The position numbers and the translations under genes were made by a program. Below are positions 9,331 through 21,731 of a DNA stretch of 64,000 bases, in pieces (positions within the stretch are counted from its first letter, which is position 1; each line of letters starts with the position of its first letter). This DNA is from Sycobia sp. Sy_11 (Eukaryota; Arthropoda; Insecta; Hymenoptera; Epichrysomallidae): assembly GCA_018907035.1 (NCBI GenBank), contig JACCIC010000218.1, positions 95,001-159,000 of the forward strand. The letters are read 5' to 3'. The notes beneath the pieces were generated by a model that saw only the letters and a list, made by a program, of their open reading frames with translations, ran no database searches and was not told where the DNA came from.

Positions 9331-10851
9331 TGTAATGCCGTTAATTTGCGCGAAAATTAGTCAAGTACTTCGAAATTCGCAGATTGCTACTTCTTATTTC
9401 TTGCAATTGAATTATTTACAGGGGTTGGAATCTTGTGTATACGATCGTGCAAACTTATTCGGGCAGCATTATTCGAGTGTTCTACGATTATCCAGAAGCC
9501 TTTGCTTATGACGGGTAGCTGTTTTTTTTTTGCCTTTGGACACGGAAAGACACACAAATCCAATATTAAATGTGATGAATGATATAAAGATCTCAAATTG
9601 GTAAGAAGGTGAGACGTTCTTTTTGGTGCATAGTGTGCTCCATGCTCCATTAGTTCTTTGATACCTGCACAAGAAATTTTGTTTGTTTTTTTCGAAGAGG
9701 TCCAAACAGCAAACTGAATCGTCGAGCCGTTTTTATTTTTCATGGATTGTGGCAATGTTCGAATTCTCATTGTCCAAATTTCGTGGAGAATAGTCAATCG
9801 AACATTACATTTCGTTCTCTTCAACAATTGTCATTTCTGGCCACGTCAATTACCGATAAACCAAGGCGAGCTTAGGGAATTTTTTGTCGATTATCGAATT
9901 CAGGCGATTTAAGCACTGGACACTATTTTCAATTCTCTTGCTCTGTTTGAGTTTCCCTTAATATACAGAACCTTTTACTTTTATTCTCTATAAAGCACTT
10001 TCTGAATATCAGTTATCAAGTCATTGTTTTGTCTGAACGGTAATTTCTTCTATCACATAGTAATAATGTTGATAATAGTAATAGTTGATAATGTCTTATC
10101 AACAAACAAATTCAGATCTTTCCATTTTAATTAAATAAATAAATGACTTCCTGATTGTTCTGGTTTAACCATTAACCAATCTTCATGTGCTTAAATTCGA
10201 CTATTGTTTTATGTCTTATTCGCAGACGAACTGTTTTATTCTAATGTAATTGTTGCGATTTCTTTTGAATTAGTTCATCATCCATGTGTTCCTCATGTGC
10301 GCTGTTACAATCCTGAAAGTAATATTTTAATTTTTGTTAGTGTCGCTACTGTAGATGTCTTTTTCAAGTATAAATTGCAATGTTTCATGGTCCAAGTCAA
10401 TTTCTTATAGCTAAAATATAGTGCCCAAGATATTTATGAACTTCGCGGAAAACGATTCTTTCCGCGATTCAGAAAGTTCGGAAAGCCTTTCAAAATACAG
10501 CAAAAGGTTATATGGAAATTTTGCGAAGGATGAGGGGCCACTTTAGAATTCTTCACCTGCAGTTCAGTTTATCAATTTTCATTCCTTCTTCTTTAAAACA
10601 ACAATAACCTAAGAAAATGAGTCTGCCCATTCTGCTCCACCAACGTTGTGTCGCCTTGAATCCTACGCTCTAAGCTTTTACGTAAGAATCAGATTGAGGC
10701 AGCGAGAGAGAGAAAGGTTGAGGGGGGAGGAAGAGAAAGAGCGCTTCGACGGAGCGGGAAAAACATCTCATTGTGTACGCGCGACAGACCCGACGCCTCT
10801 TCGTGTTTGCCCCCTTGGCATGTAGCGTGGAAAGTGACACTCCGAGAAGTG

Positions 10852-10854
<3 letters not shown>

Positions 10855-10889
<35 letters not shown>
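10855..10889. repeat. (TC)n microsatellite, 35 bp
   Basis: A pure TC tract inside a purine/pyrimidine-biased patch (10690-11060). Confidence 0.95.
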
Positions 10890-10892
<3 letters not shown>

Positions 10893-12089
10893 TGCCTCTC
10901 TCCACTTTCGTATACTGAATTTGCTAATTTTCTTCGAGAGCGAGAGGTTGGGATAGGGAGTATCTCGACGTAACAAAAAGGGAGCTTCTAAGGAGGGGCA
11001 GGGAGGAAGAGAAGGAGGAGGAGGAGAAGAAGCAGAGTTTACGGTCTGCAATAACGCCAAGCAGCTCTTCACTGCTTATTGTTGATTCGAGGAACTTTGG
11101 AGGCGGTCGGGGATGTTCTCGATTCGTTTGCTCGCTGGGATGAGACGAACATTGTTAAACGCGGAGGGGGGGTGGGGGTCTGGTAGCGAATTTCTGATCA
11201 GAGATGTTCACTTTATATATAAAGTAAAGTTATCGTAAATTTGTGGAAAAGTATATTCAAATGAAAATTCGATCAAAAGATCTAAATAGCAACAAAAGTT
11301 ATTTACGAGCGCAGAAATATTAAAGCTAAGTTTGGCAAGCAGGTTCGTTTCGTAATTTCTAACTTTTGGCGTTTAATTTGTAAGATCGCTCCAACCGAGG
11401 AGCAATTAAACTTCCGGCAGTTCAATTCCAATAAAGAACGATTGTTTAATCAAGCGTGATACTAATTTTAATTCATTTCACTGCGCGAAATGCCATTAGC
11501 TTTCAACGTCCAGTTATAGCAACGTAGAAAACAAAAATTTAGATAAGAAGCGGACGAGCTTGTTAAACAATGAATTCAATATCGTGGCACAAAGCAGAAT
11601 GGCGTTAATGACGGATCAGCGTCTAAATTGAATTACATAGCGATGTTTTTTATACATTTTTCTGGGCTTATTCCGTCGTTCGACATAAAGCACGTGATTG
11701 GTGGAAGAAAAATCATTCTAGAAAATGAAGCATAGTAGATACGCTTTACATGGTACGTTGAATGTCGAAGAATTAGAAGATCAAAAACACGAACAAGAGC
11801 GAGAAGAATGCAAGTAATGTTTACTAAGAGATGAAAAAAGTAATTCATGTGTAAAAAGTTTATGAGGATATCATTTCTTTAGTTTGATAATTGTTTTGAG
11901 ATGTTATCGTTACTTTTACGTAAATTGCGCACTTTAAATTTCATTAAAGCATATTGGAAATGAGATATTCATAAAAATATTACGAGTTTCATGATCTTTC
12001 CAATCGAAACTACATATTAGAAATGTGTGGTTCTCAATAATTATGAAAAAAAAATAAATCAAAATTTCTTATCACGGAAGTGCTTCATT

Positions 12090-12310
12090 ACTCGATCATT
12101 ATCAAAGTGCCGCCTTCCTTTCCATAAAGCGCTTGACCAATGAAAATTGATTCGCCGGCTTGCACACAGTCCAAGTTTATCGTGTGTACACGGTCGAGCC
12201 GCATCGGCCGCGCGTTGCATAAAGGCCCAGCCATCAACGTTGCGCGCTCATTATTCTCTCCGTAATCATGTTTACGTAAAGCCTGCTTAGCCCCCGTGTA
12301 CATTGCGAGG
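12090..12310. promoter_or_regulatory. Candidate non-coding regulatory block
   Basis: About 220 bases have balanced composition and high complexity, with no repeats and no good frame. They carry CCAAT (12135-12139), two CATAAAG strings, and homeodomain-type ATTA/TAAT cores near the right end. The look is that of a constrained enhancer, but this is inference only. Confidence 0.25.
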
Positions 12311-13280
12311 TAATTAAGGTGGGTAGCTCTTCACTCCACCTTCCCCGTTCACCATCCGCGGCTCCCATAAACTACAATAATTATGGATCTTTTGTAAATT
12401 CCTATTATTTCGAAATTACCTCGTAAATTCCGCCTCTGTTCCGTCGGGACGCGGTAAGTAAGCATAAAACTATTTTTTTTCTTCAACACTTCCCGTCAAT
12501 TGACCGCAAATTGCGGAATTTCACAATTGGCACTATTGTCGGCGACGCGAATGGTTTTAATAATTAACGAGTTTTTGACAATTTTTTTCGTTTTTACCAT
12601 GTTTATTTCATTTATTTGCAAATCATTGGGGAAATTTTATATTAATATATAAGAACACTCCATAGATCTCAATTTGCATTATTGAGTGTATTTAGGTATA
12701 CTTTTAAATTCGTTTTTCGAACCTGCGGCTTAATCAAGAAAATGTATTTATTAGCTATTGACTATTTCTATATATCGATTGAGTCGAAAAAATGTTCTAT
12801 TGCTAAGAATATTATACGTGAACTTTAAATTAGTGCAAATGTTGGTTAAGTAAGCTCTTTAATGACATATATTTCAGTGTGTTACAGCGTTTCAAGTATA
12901 CATATGTATCAAGCTGTGTAATAACAGGAATGGTACTTTTCAAAATTGTCATATCCATAAGTTATAAATAAGAATTGAAAAACATTCTCATTTTCACAAG
13001 GCTTCATGAATTTGCTTTAAATTTCGCAATAGTGTATCATATATGTATCTTCAATAATTTAATAATTATGAATAATTTTACTTGAAACTTTTGGCCCGAT
13101 CGATGAAAATTAACTTCGACAGAGCTTTATGATTATATCAATAATTGACATAGGATAAGTCGAAAGAAAAAACGTTCACAAAAACTATTCCACAGAAAAC
13201 ATATCGAACAACCCTCTCATATAAGTATTCGCAGCTCCATTGTTTTCCAAGGTCGCGGTAACAATCCACCCTGGAAGTCT

Positions 13281-13900
13281 GAGTTATCAAACAAAAATAC
13301 AGTCGCGCCCAAGTTCAAAGTGAACCACGCGCGAGCGCGCGTACCGCAAATGTAATAATGCGCTTAAACCGTGCCCACGGCATCTTCAAAGAGGAAATGT
13401 GAGTCGCGGAATGGTTGAGGAGGGGGGGGGGCGTCAGGAGCTCGCGCAAAAAAGGTGCGAATTTGCTACCGGGACCGTGGCGAGCATCCAAATTCCCGTC
13501 GCACGCTCGGCCGTATAATTTATCAGAGTGTGTTCGCGTATATATGGCCGCGCCCCGTTGAATTCGAATGGGGCGGCTGAGGGCCGACGACGGGGACGTA
13601 ATCAAGAGGGAGATAGAGAGAGAGAGAGAGAGAGAGATATAGAGGGGGGTGGTTGGAAGGTTTTAAGGTGCGTCCACGATGGACTGGAACTTTATGAGGG
13701 GGAAGGGGGGTGTTGATGCGCCATGGAATTCGGGTGGCTGGCTTGGCTGGTATAGAGCTCGGAATTTTGAAATTCAGGGAAGACGCGGGAGGGCTGGGTC
13801 GGATTTCTCGCCTGGAATTTTGGCCTCCGTTATAATTAATTATCCTTTTCTGATTTGAATATTTTCACGGTGGAAGTCTCGTCGAGCATTGTTAATACTC
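13281..13900. other. GC-rich island without a recognisable gene
   Basis: CpG-rich DNA with a short GA tract. The frames in both strands have Arg/Ala/Gly-rich composition typical of random GC-rich DNA. No gene is supported. Confidence 0.45.
13615..13637. repeat. (GA)n microsatellite, 23 bp
   Basis: A pure GA tract that ends in ATATAGAGGGGGG. Confidence 0.9.
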
Positions 13901-15300
13901 GGGAGATCAAAGTCTTGGCCGGTTTTGATGCGCAGACAACGTTCATGTGAAAAACGGTTAAAATCGTCGTTTCAAATTACCGAAAACCGGAGTGCGGAAA
14001 GTTGCTTAGTGAAATATTTTAACGGAGCTCTAATGATGTTCATTGATGATCTTGTTATTCAACTACCAATTAATATTCAAAAAATTCAAAAAATCTACGG
14101 TTTCAGATGAATAATTACAATTTGTTGTAAAACTTTGATTTTCAATAGCACATAGGTGATATATCTACATATCCAAGACGCAATATAATATGTACCCTTG
14201 CCTATTTATTAATAAGGTGTGCGTGACCTTTAATGTTGAATTATATTTATATACTTTTATATTTATCTATTTTTAGGCTATTATTCTTCACTTTCATTTA
14301 TATTTAGATCGATATATACGAAGGAAAAAATTTTGTTCGACTCACATAAGTCATATAAAAAATACAAGACGAGCTAGAGTAACTTCGAGATCTTCGAGAT
14401 TGATGCAAAATGCGTTAATGAAATTTTATCACGTGACTTCATCGTTATAAGCAAAAAAACATATACATGGCGATTCAACATTCAATTTTTCTTGTAGTTA
14501 CGCGAATAGTATCACCTGGAGATCTTTAGTTTTCGACATCTAGCCAATATTTGTACTCTTCGATTCTTTTGGTCAACTAGTAGAATAGACAACCATTTAC
14601 GCCATTTTTGTTTGTATCCATTATGAAGCACCAATTCATGTAGAACGAGTGGCTGTCAAAATGAAATGTTCCTGTCTAAGGAATCAATTCTATCATAATC
14701 AGAATTGTCCAGAATAAAATCTTGAGGTTCGGCTCCGAGTAGTATTTTATACCGATGTTATCATCTGGGTTCATCGGTAAGATGAACAACGCTCAGGTGA
14801 CGTCCGGCATAGACGTGTCTCGGGACTTATGTCTTAATTGTGGTCAGATATTGACACTTGCTGTCCAAGCTAGATCTATAGCTATTGAGTACGCCATGGC
14901 CTGAAATATGGACACTTCTTCATAGTTTAATTACTTGTATTCTTTGACGGCCAATTTCTGGACACGTACAGCATTAAACCGTTCAGTCGTTGGACTAACA
15001 TTACTTTCAATTTCTACTTATCTTCTTAATTCAATATCAATCGCGCCTACAATAATAGGACTAATGTTCTTTTTTCTTCCAAATAATCCACTTCTACAGT
15101 GCTTTTCATTTTAACAATAAACATCGAGACTTGCAGACTATCCTGTCAGATCGAGTAATATTCTAGGACGTAATCTGCGTCCGGCCAATTCATTTTCAAA
15201 ACTACATCCTATTTCCAAAAGCATGCTCCACATACAATAAAAAGAACTCGATTAAATTCGCAGTATCGGCTTTATTACACTGTTTTAAAACAAAAAATCT
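13901..15300. other. Unassigned intergenic stretch, complex and repeat-free
   Basis: No microsatellite occurs here, which is unusual for this window. On the minus strand, one frame from about 15215 to 14520 shows long protein-like stretches, such as ELAGRRLRPRILLDLTG and RFNAVRVQKLAVKEYK, broken by about nine stops. It could be a decayed mobile-element or other gene, but I recognise no family and the stop density is not far below chance. Confidence 0.3.
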
Positions 15301-15860
15301 ATATACAACTTCAATCCTCTCTTCTCCAATTTGCAATCCCGTTCAAAACGAAAAATTCCACGTTATTCTGCGCGCGTCCGACCAATTGCGGACTCGGCTT
15401 CAAAACGACCATCGCGCCTATTTTCATTCTCATTCGGCGCTACACTGCGTACGAGCTCCCCGAGTCCTGGTTGCATCAAAGGACCGACGGATCGGGGCGG
15501 TGGGAGGGGGGAGTGCTCGTAAAGCACTTCCAGCCCAATACATTGCGAAGTTATACATCGAACGCGGGGCTCGCCATCCAGCTGGCATTTTGGCCACGGG
15601 CGAGAGGCCTCCCCTCGCGCCCCCACCGCGGAAGTATCGATTCGGCACGGACGCGCGCGCGCGCGCGCGTACGTCATTAATTAAGCGCGCGGGCTTTATG
15701 TTTTACCGGTCGCCCGAGAGCTTTACTCGAGTGCGGCGGAGGCTGCCTCGGCCTATCCAGCCGCTGCGGGCTTTTCAAGATATCGCGTTCTGGCACGATC
15801 GGCATATGTACGGGAAAGCCCTCGCGATGTTAAAGGGGCGGTATTCCCTTTGAAGGATTC
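15300..15860. other. GC-rich CpG island
   Basis: A sharply bounded, CpG-dense block. It contains an 18-bp pure (CG)n run (15652-15669), followed directly by TACGTCATTAATTAA. A 155-codon plus frame (15386-15853) spans it but has no recognisable domain. A regulatory island is more likely than a gene. Confidence 0.45.
15652..15669. repeat. (CG)n run, 18 bp
   Basis: Pure alternating CG, a sequence able to adopt Z-DNA, followed by TACGTCA (a CRE-like half site). Confidence 0.9.
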
Positions 15861-16625
15861 AACAATAAGCGCTACAAGTTTGTGCAAGTGATTTATTATG
15901 GCATTTTTTTATCTACTAAAATTATTTTAAACTTATATTTGCCGATATCCGATGGTGTGAAGTTGTACCCGTGATTAAATGCGCTCTTATCTTTATTTTC
16001 ACGCAAATTTACTGTATAGAATGTGATTCTAAAAATTTAAATCGATGCAATATAGTCTATCCAATATGTTTATTACCAATACTATGACCCTCTACGAAAG
16101 TCTTAGTCCTTCATTTGCTTTGCCCGCGTGCCACTTCCGAATTGCCCTTATAAAACTAATATTAGCGTAATTATATCCTCCGGTAATTATTTGCGTTACA
16201 GTACGACTACTCGCAAAACTTCAACCTCTCGAAATATTATATAAACTTATAATTCCGAGATTAAGGCGAAGCTGTTTACCAGTTATACCGACGCGATGCT
16301 AAAACGAGACCCGAGAAATTAATAATATTCCAGAATTACCGATGCAAATGTTCCTTCCGTAAGTTTCCGAAGGGCGACCGGTAAAACTTCGCGCTCCTCC
16401 TCCTGCTCCTCCTCGAACTCGAGAAAGTCAAACTGCGAAATCGCTTTAAGAAAAATGCAAGCAAAAAAAAAATAAGGAAAAAGCTCGGCAGCGTCCTGCT
16501 GAGAGAGCCCAACGCAGTTGATTATAAGGACACGTTGCGGTAGGGGGGAGTAGTAGGTTCCGCGGATGAGGTGGGGGAACTTTTTAAACACGGTAAGAGA
16601 GAGCGAGGCAGAGATAGAAAGAGAA

Positions 16626-16629
<4 letters not shown>

Positions 16630-16666
<37 letters not shown>
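16630..16666. repeat. (GA)n microsatellite, 37 bp
   Basis: A pure GA tract flanked by further GA-rich imperfect repeats. Confidence 0.95.
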
Positions 16667-16669
<3 letters not shown>

Positions 16670-16798
16670 AGAGAACAAACTTTGTCGCGTTCGCCCGTCG
16701 AGATGTAACTTAACGATAGATAGATTGCTTTTTACGCATCCTTCATGAGAACTTGTAGTCGTTAGTTCGTACGCCCTTTTTCTTTCGTCCATGCAAGA

Positions 16799-16800
<2 letters not shown>

Positions 16801-16842
<42 letters not shown>
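16801..16842. repeat. (TA)n microsatellite, 42 bp
   Basis: A pure AT/TA tract. Confidence 0.97.
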
Positions 16843-16844
<2 letters not shown>

Positions 16845-17705
16845 CTTGGAACTTTTTCTAGTTTCTAGATATAGGGTATACATATGCTTATCCGTCTCTC
16901 CCGATTAGCTTGCCTACGCATTGAATAGAATATTAAAAATAGATTTTTTTGTTGTTGGATACATTGTGAAGTGGTTTCTTAGAAAAATAGACAATGTATA
17001 AATTGTTCATTTAATTCATATTCGTACATTTTTTTAATCTAGCTCTTCACCGACTGAGATAATATTTGCGAGGTAATTTAAGACGGTAATAAAACCCATA
17101 AATTTTGACGATTGTGTATTCATTTGTATTCATGAGTTCAAGATCACGTGGGAAATTACATTTTTAAAAGAATAAATTGCTACTGAATAGATTTCGTCAA
17201 TAGATAAAATTCTATAAGATATTAATATAACTTGAAATATAAATACTATATAACAATGCGGTAAGTCAATGTCAGAAATATTAGAGGTAGTTCTAATGTA
17301 CGACTACATAATATTAGTATTATAACTAAGTTACAACAAAGAATAAATAGAATATATACATACAAATATACAAACATAAATTAGTCAATGAAATAAAGTA
17401 AGAGAGAGGGAGAGAGTGAGAAAGAGATAAGAGATAAGAGATAAAGTCGGGGATATACTTTCCTCGCAAACGCGAAGTTCCCTTTCCCCAATGCGTTCGC
17501 CGCGGCCGTGCGCACGATGTATTTATCCGATAGAACCATTCTCCGCCGGACTTCTTTATCCTCTCGGTCTCACTCTCTTTCTCGATCTCTTAACCATGGG
17601 CCGCCTCTCCCCCCCCTCTCTCTCTTTCTTTCACTGACACTTTAAGTGCAGGACTCCACAGGGTTCCGATGGATTTATGTAAGAAACGTGCGTGAGGCGC
17701 CGGAC

Positions 17706-17719
17706 GCGCCATCTACACT
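17706..17719 (-). promoter_or_regulatory. CTCF-like site
   Basis: The minus strand reads AGTGTAGATGGCGC. The last eleven positions fit SYAGRKGGCRS completely. It lies in a GC-rich, repeat-free patch and has the same orientation as the other sites. Confidence 0.35.
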
Positions 17720-18285
17720 GTCTCCCGTTGCTGCTTTATCGCAGGCTGCCCCCGTCCGTGCTAATCGATTTCCACGATAATTCGATTTAGAATAGGCGGC
17801 GATCCGACGTCGTTACCGCGGGACGCCGTTAATGCGGCCCGTGGGCTACGTCTGTGGAGCCGCGATTAAGCGATCAATGGCTGGGGGTCGTCGGGGTTTC
17901 GGAGAAGAAACAAGAAGAATTGCATTTATCGATAATCACCAGGTATAGCAATTCTTATATTTGCAACGTTTTTCGAAATTTTCAATCGTTGCGCGAAGTC
18001 TACAATCGCGGTCGTCGCGAATTCTCAGATTTCTCGCAGGTTCCACGATACTCTGATTCTACTTTGGTTTTCTTTATTTTAGCTACCTGTATCGGCGATC
18101 CTGGCACGAATCAGTCTTTATGAATTCACCCGGTGCGCGTATTGACTCTCTCCTCCTCGAACGCACTGAACATCCCCTCCTCTTCTCCGCTGTAAGTCTA
18201 TACAACGGCCTGTACAGACTTACGATTGTTTTGGTTGTGTATTTTTCAAATCTTAATTTTGTATAAACATGAATGTAATAATTAC

Positions 18286-18288
<3 letters not shown>

Positions 18289-18344
<56 letters not shown>
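18289..18344. repeat. (TA)n microsatellite, 56 bp
   Basis: A pure TA tract followed by degenerate TATG repeats. Confidence 0.97.
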
Positions 18345-18346
<2 letters not shown>

Positions 18347-18915
18347 TATGTACGTATATATGTATGTACTCGTATTGTCTTGACCGATAATGCGTAACGC
18401 CATGAGTAATAAAAAAAGGCATTGGAAATGAAGATATTAACTATATGTTACGGGAATATTCTAAAAAGAATATGTAGAGAAGAGTATTTTTCAAAAAATA
18501 ATTTTATAAATAATTGACTTTTGGTTTCCAAGTTGATCTCATATTGTGTAATATAAAGATTATTAATTGCAATAATGATAATAATTGCAATAGTGCAATT
18601 TCAAATTAACTGCATTAAACGAATAACAGATTTGTTATGAATTAATTCTAACATCACTAATTATTTTAAAATAGTAAAATTTCATTAAAAGTAAATTTTC
18701 ACTACATACAAAAGGATAAAAAACGTACGAAAATGAGTTAATTTTCAAAAATTTCTCATATCGAGGTGCACGATTCGATGAATTGATCGACGTATATATA
18801 CCCTGTCGCCTCTACACTTTTCGCCCGATTAAAAAATCAAGTGCAAGAGAGCCAGCAAACGCCTTTCCTTCCTCCTACCTCCCTTTTTTTCATCATCGTC
18901 GTCGTTTCTCTCACT

Positions 18916-18918
<3 letters not shown>

Positions 18919-18951
<33 letters not shown>
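18919..18951. repeat. (TC)n microsatellite, 33 bp
   Basis: A pure TC tract. Confidence 0.95.
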
Positions 18952-18954
<3 letters not shown>

Positions 18955-19113
18955 AAAGTCGCCAATTAAGGTGCCATTTACTCTCGCATGGCCTCGTTAT
19001 TATCGTGCTCAACACCCCCTCTCTCCTCACTTCAGCATCGCGAGCGATGGAACAACGACGTGCTTAAACGATCGTAGGGGCGTTAGTACCTCTCCCCCTC
19101 TCTCTTCCTCGCG

Positions 19114-19114
<1 letters not shown>

Positions 19115-19148
<34 letters not shown>
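19115..19148. repeat. (CT)n microsatellite, 34 bp
   Basis: A second CT tract only about 165 bases after the previous one. Confidence 0.95.
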
Positions 19149-19149
<1 letters not shown>

Positions 19150-19372
19150 AGGACCCTAGAATTATCGCGCCTCGTGCCTCTTCTTTCCCCTTTACCTATA
19201 CGCTACACGATGGGCTCTACGCCTATACGGCCGATGCGTATTCCGGAATTGTCGCGCGCGCACGCGAATGCTCTCGAGCATTTTTCACCCCCGGACGCCC
19301 GGGATTTCGCGGATTGGCGAGCGAGCCGCGTTCTGTTGTAATGCTCATCTCTTCGTTCCTTCTTTTTGGCGT

Positions 19373-19374
<2 letters not shown>

Positions 19375-19426
<52 letters not shown>
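19375..19426. repeat. (TA)n microsatellite, 52 bp
   Basis: A pure AT/TA tract. Confidence 0.97.
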
Positions 19427-19429
<3 letters not shown>

Positions 19430-20460
19430 AACTCTGGAATTAAAGTTGCGTCCGGTGTGATTTGCGATTTAATATTTTTCCCAGAAAAGGTATGGGGGGA
19501 AGGTTGGAGCTTTGCGCGTCACGGGCTTACGCGACTGCCCGGAAAACTGATATGTGCGATGGGATAAAGGGTGTAGTTTTTTATTTTATATTTTTTTTTC
19601 AGGACAAAGGGGTGCACGGGCGTCATCTTTCAGTGACAGGCGAAATGAATTTTTGTGTTTTATGATAAGATAAATAATTTCTTTTTTCGAAATAAAGTTG
19701 ATACTTCGTATGCACATATATTCAAAATTTTTGTTATTAGTCAATTTTTGTCACTCGCAAAAAAAAGTTTCAAATAAAAATTAGAATTGTGCTTAGTAAC
19801 TGATTACGTTTCTAGAAATCTACAAAAAAATTATCATAATTTTTAATACATTTTCTATTGTCAAGGATAAATTTTCCATCATCCGTAGGAGGTTTTCTAC
19901 AAATATGATCATTTTTTACATTTTGTAAGATACCCGATTAATTTACTAGACGATATGGTAATTTTCACCAGAAAATTTTTCTCTGTACAATGGTACTTTG
20001 ACAATCGTATAAAATCTGAATTTTGCATCTAAAATTCTTTCTTCCATAAATATAAAATCGTAATTATATTAATAAGTAATATACATTGCTGTGCTTCTAC
20101 TCGATGTTAATACGCATTTGTTTCTCCAGTTTTTTTTCTTGAAAAATGAAATTCACGGCCTTTCGCTAAAAAGTCTCGGAACTGTCTAAATGTGCAGAGA
20201 AGCAGGAGCGAAAAGTATACCTCTTAAGATAGGTGGGGAGAGTGGGGGGGGCAGAAGGCAAATCCCACCCGAAGGCATCGACTCCCCGCCGCATAAAATC
20301 CCGTATTAAAGACAGCCAAAGACGGAACGTAGATAAGGATAGTTCGACCATGATCCTTCCCTCCTCCACCTCTCCCTTCCTATAAAACCTATACGAACAA
20401 TGCGGAATTTCTTGCGCGAGTGCTTTTACCTTCTCAAGGAAGTTTCGTTGACGAAAGTCG

Positions 20461-20463
<3 letters not shown>

Positions 20464-20521
<58 letters not shown>
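20464..20521. repeat. (GA)n microsatellite, 58 bp
   Basis: A pure GA tract at the left of a purine-rich cluster that runs to about 21005. Confidence 0.97.
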
Positions 20522-20525
<4 letters not shown>

Positions 20526-20724
20526 CATAGAGAGAAAGAGAGCGAGAGAGCCATTATGCTTTTCTCTGTGTAACCTCGACAACACCCTCGCTAACCCCGC
20601 TACCTCGTAAAACAACAGCCCTCTCGAAATTTTCCACACGCATCGGGGGCAGCACTACGGAACTCTCCTTCGTCTTTCATGCCCAGCATCCCGCCCCTCG
20701 CGATCTTCCAAAGAGCACCAGAGC

Positions 20725-20809
20725 GAGAGAGAGATAGATAGATAATGAGATAAAGGCGAGAGAGAAAGAGAGAGAGAGAGCGAGTGAGCGAGCTAGAACG
20801 ACAAAGACA

Positions 20810-20859
<50 letters not shown>

Positions 20860-21005
20860 GCGCGCGAAGGGGGAGCTGAGTTACGGGCCCAGGGGATTGG
20901 TTATGTCTGGGAAAAGTCTCCGGAAAGCGGTCGATCGCTTGGGCGCTCGGGACAGACGGAGGGGCAGAGTGGAAGAGAGAGAGAGAGAGAGAGAGAGATA
21001 GAAGG
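20725..21005. repeat. Purine-rich cluster with several (GA)n tracts
   Basis: GA tracts lie at 20814-20860 and about 20972-20998, joined by GAGCGAGA, GATA and GAGTGAGC variants. The plus strand is almost all purine over long stretches, which could form triplex (H-) DNA and bind GAGA-type factors. Confidence 0.8.
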
Positions 21006-21248
21006 AGGAGACGGTATTAATGACTCACGGACGGGAAATTTTTATAGATGGGCATTAACGCGCCGCCGTTATGTCCCGGTGAGGTAACGGCGACCACGCT
21101 TCTTTTCGTTTCTTTTCTTTTCTTTTTTTTTTTTTTTTGGGACGCGATTTCCAGGGATTAATTTATAAGGGCGAATTCAGCGTCGATCGTAAATTATTCG
21201 GATTGAGACTGGCTTTAGCGGAACTTTATCGGAGAGCTCACTTGATGG

Positions 21249-21266
21249 GCGCGCGAAGTCGCGCGC
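21249..21266. other. CpG-only inverted repeat
   Basis: GCGCGCGA-AG-TCGCGCGC forms 8-bp arms with a 2-base centre, followed by another GCGTCGCGCG string. Confidence 0.6.
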
Positions 21267-21683
21267 GTCGCGCGTCCCCGATGGGAATTCTAATGCGGAA
21301 GTAATTGTTGCAGAGGGAGTTGGGTGGGGGGTTCGCGTGAGAGATGTCGAACGTTGATGTATTGTTTGAACTTTCTATGCTCGATCCTAGTTTAAATCTC
21401 TTTATTCGCACTTTTCATCGGGACCAATGGCGGAGGAAAATAGGCGCGCTGCCGAAAAAAGTTTTGACGAAAAAAGTTTTGCTCGATCATGACATATATA
21501 GCGACATTGCTATACTGCGGAGTAATAAGAAATGCAATCATTGATTTCATGAATGTACATTGTTCGAAAACTGGAATTATTTTTAAAAATTTGTATTAGA
21601 TAAGCAATGCTTTATCGGATTTGTAGAGTGAATTTCAATATATATAGTTATGCATTGGCCTGTAGTTACCATTGATTCATTTA

Positions 21684-21685
<2 letters not shown>

Positions 21686-21728
<43 letters not shown>
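21686..21728. repeat. (TA)n microsatellite, 43 bp
   Basis: A pure TA tract. Confidence 0.97.

Positions 21729-21731
<3 letters not shown>

Larger units (their letters stand above)
9331..13280. other. AT-rich intergenic stretch
   Basis: No gene is supported. It contains a 146-codon minus frame (9827-9387) that I could not place, one (CT)n tract at 10855, a perfect palindrome ACTTTATATATAAAGT at 11210-11225, and a complex GC-balanced block at 12090-12310. Confidence 0.5.

Noticed and set aside
9490..9830. Considered as a second mariner or Tc1 copy
   Set aside because: Isolated strings look similar, but no ordered transposase motifs or catalytic Asp context could be found.
10689..11072. 127-codon minus-strand frame rich in Ser, Pro, Glu and Arg
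   Set aside because: It is built around a TC tract and purine-rich repeats.
15386..15853. 155-codon plus-strand frame in a CpG island
   Set aside because: Arg/Ala/Pro-rich composition and three other open frames over the same DNA are typical of GC-rich non-coding sequence.
18450..18480. GAATATTC string considered as a heat-shock element
   Set aside because: A third nGAAn unit in correct spacing is missing.
20166..20639. 157-codon minus-strand frame
   Set aside because: The centre is a 58-bp GA tract read as Ser-Leu, and the flanks show no family resemblance.
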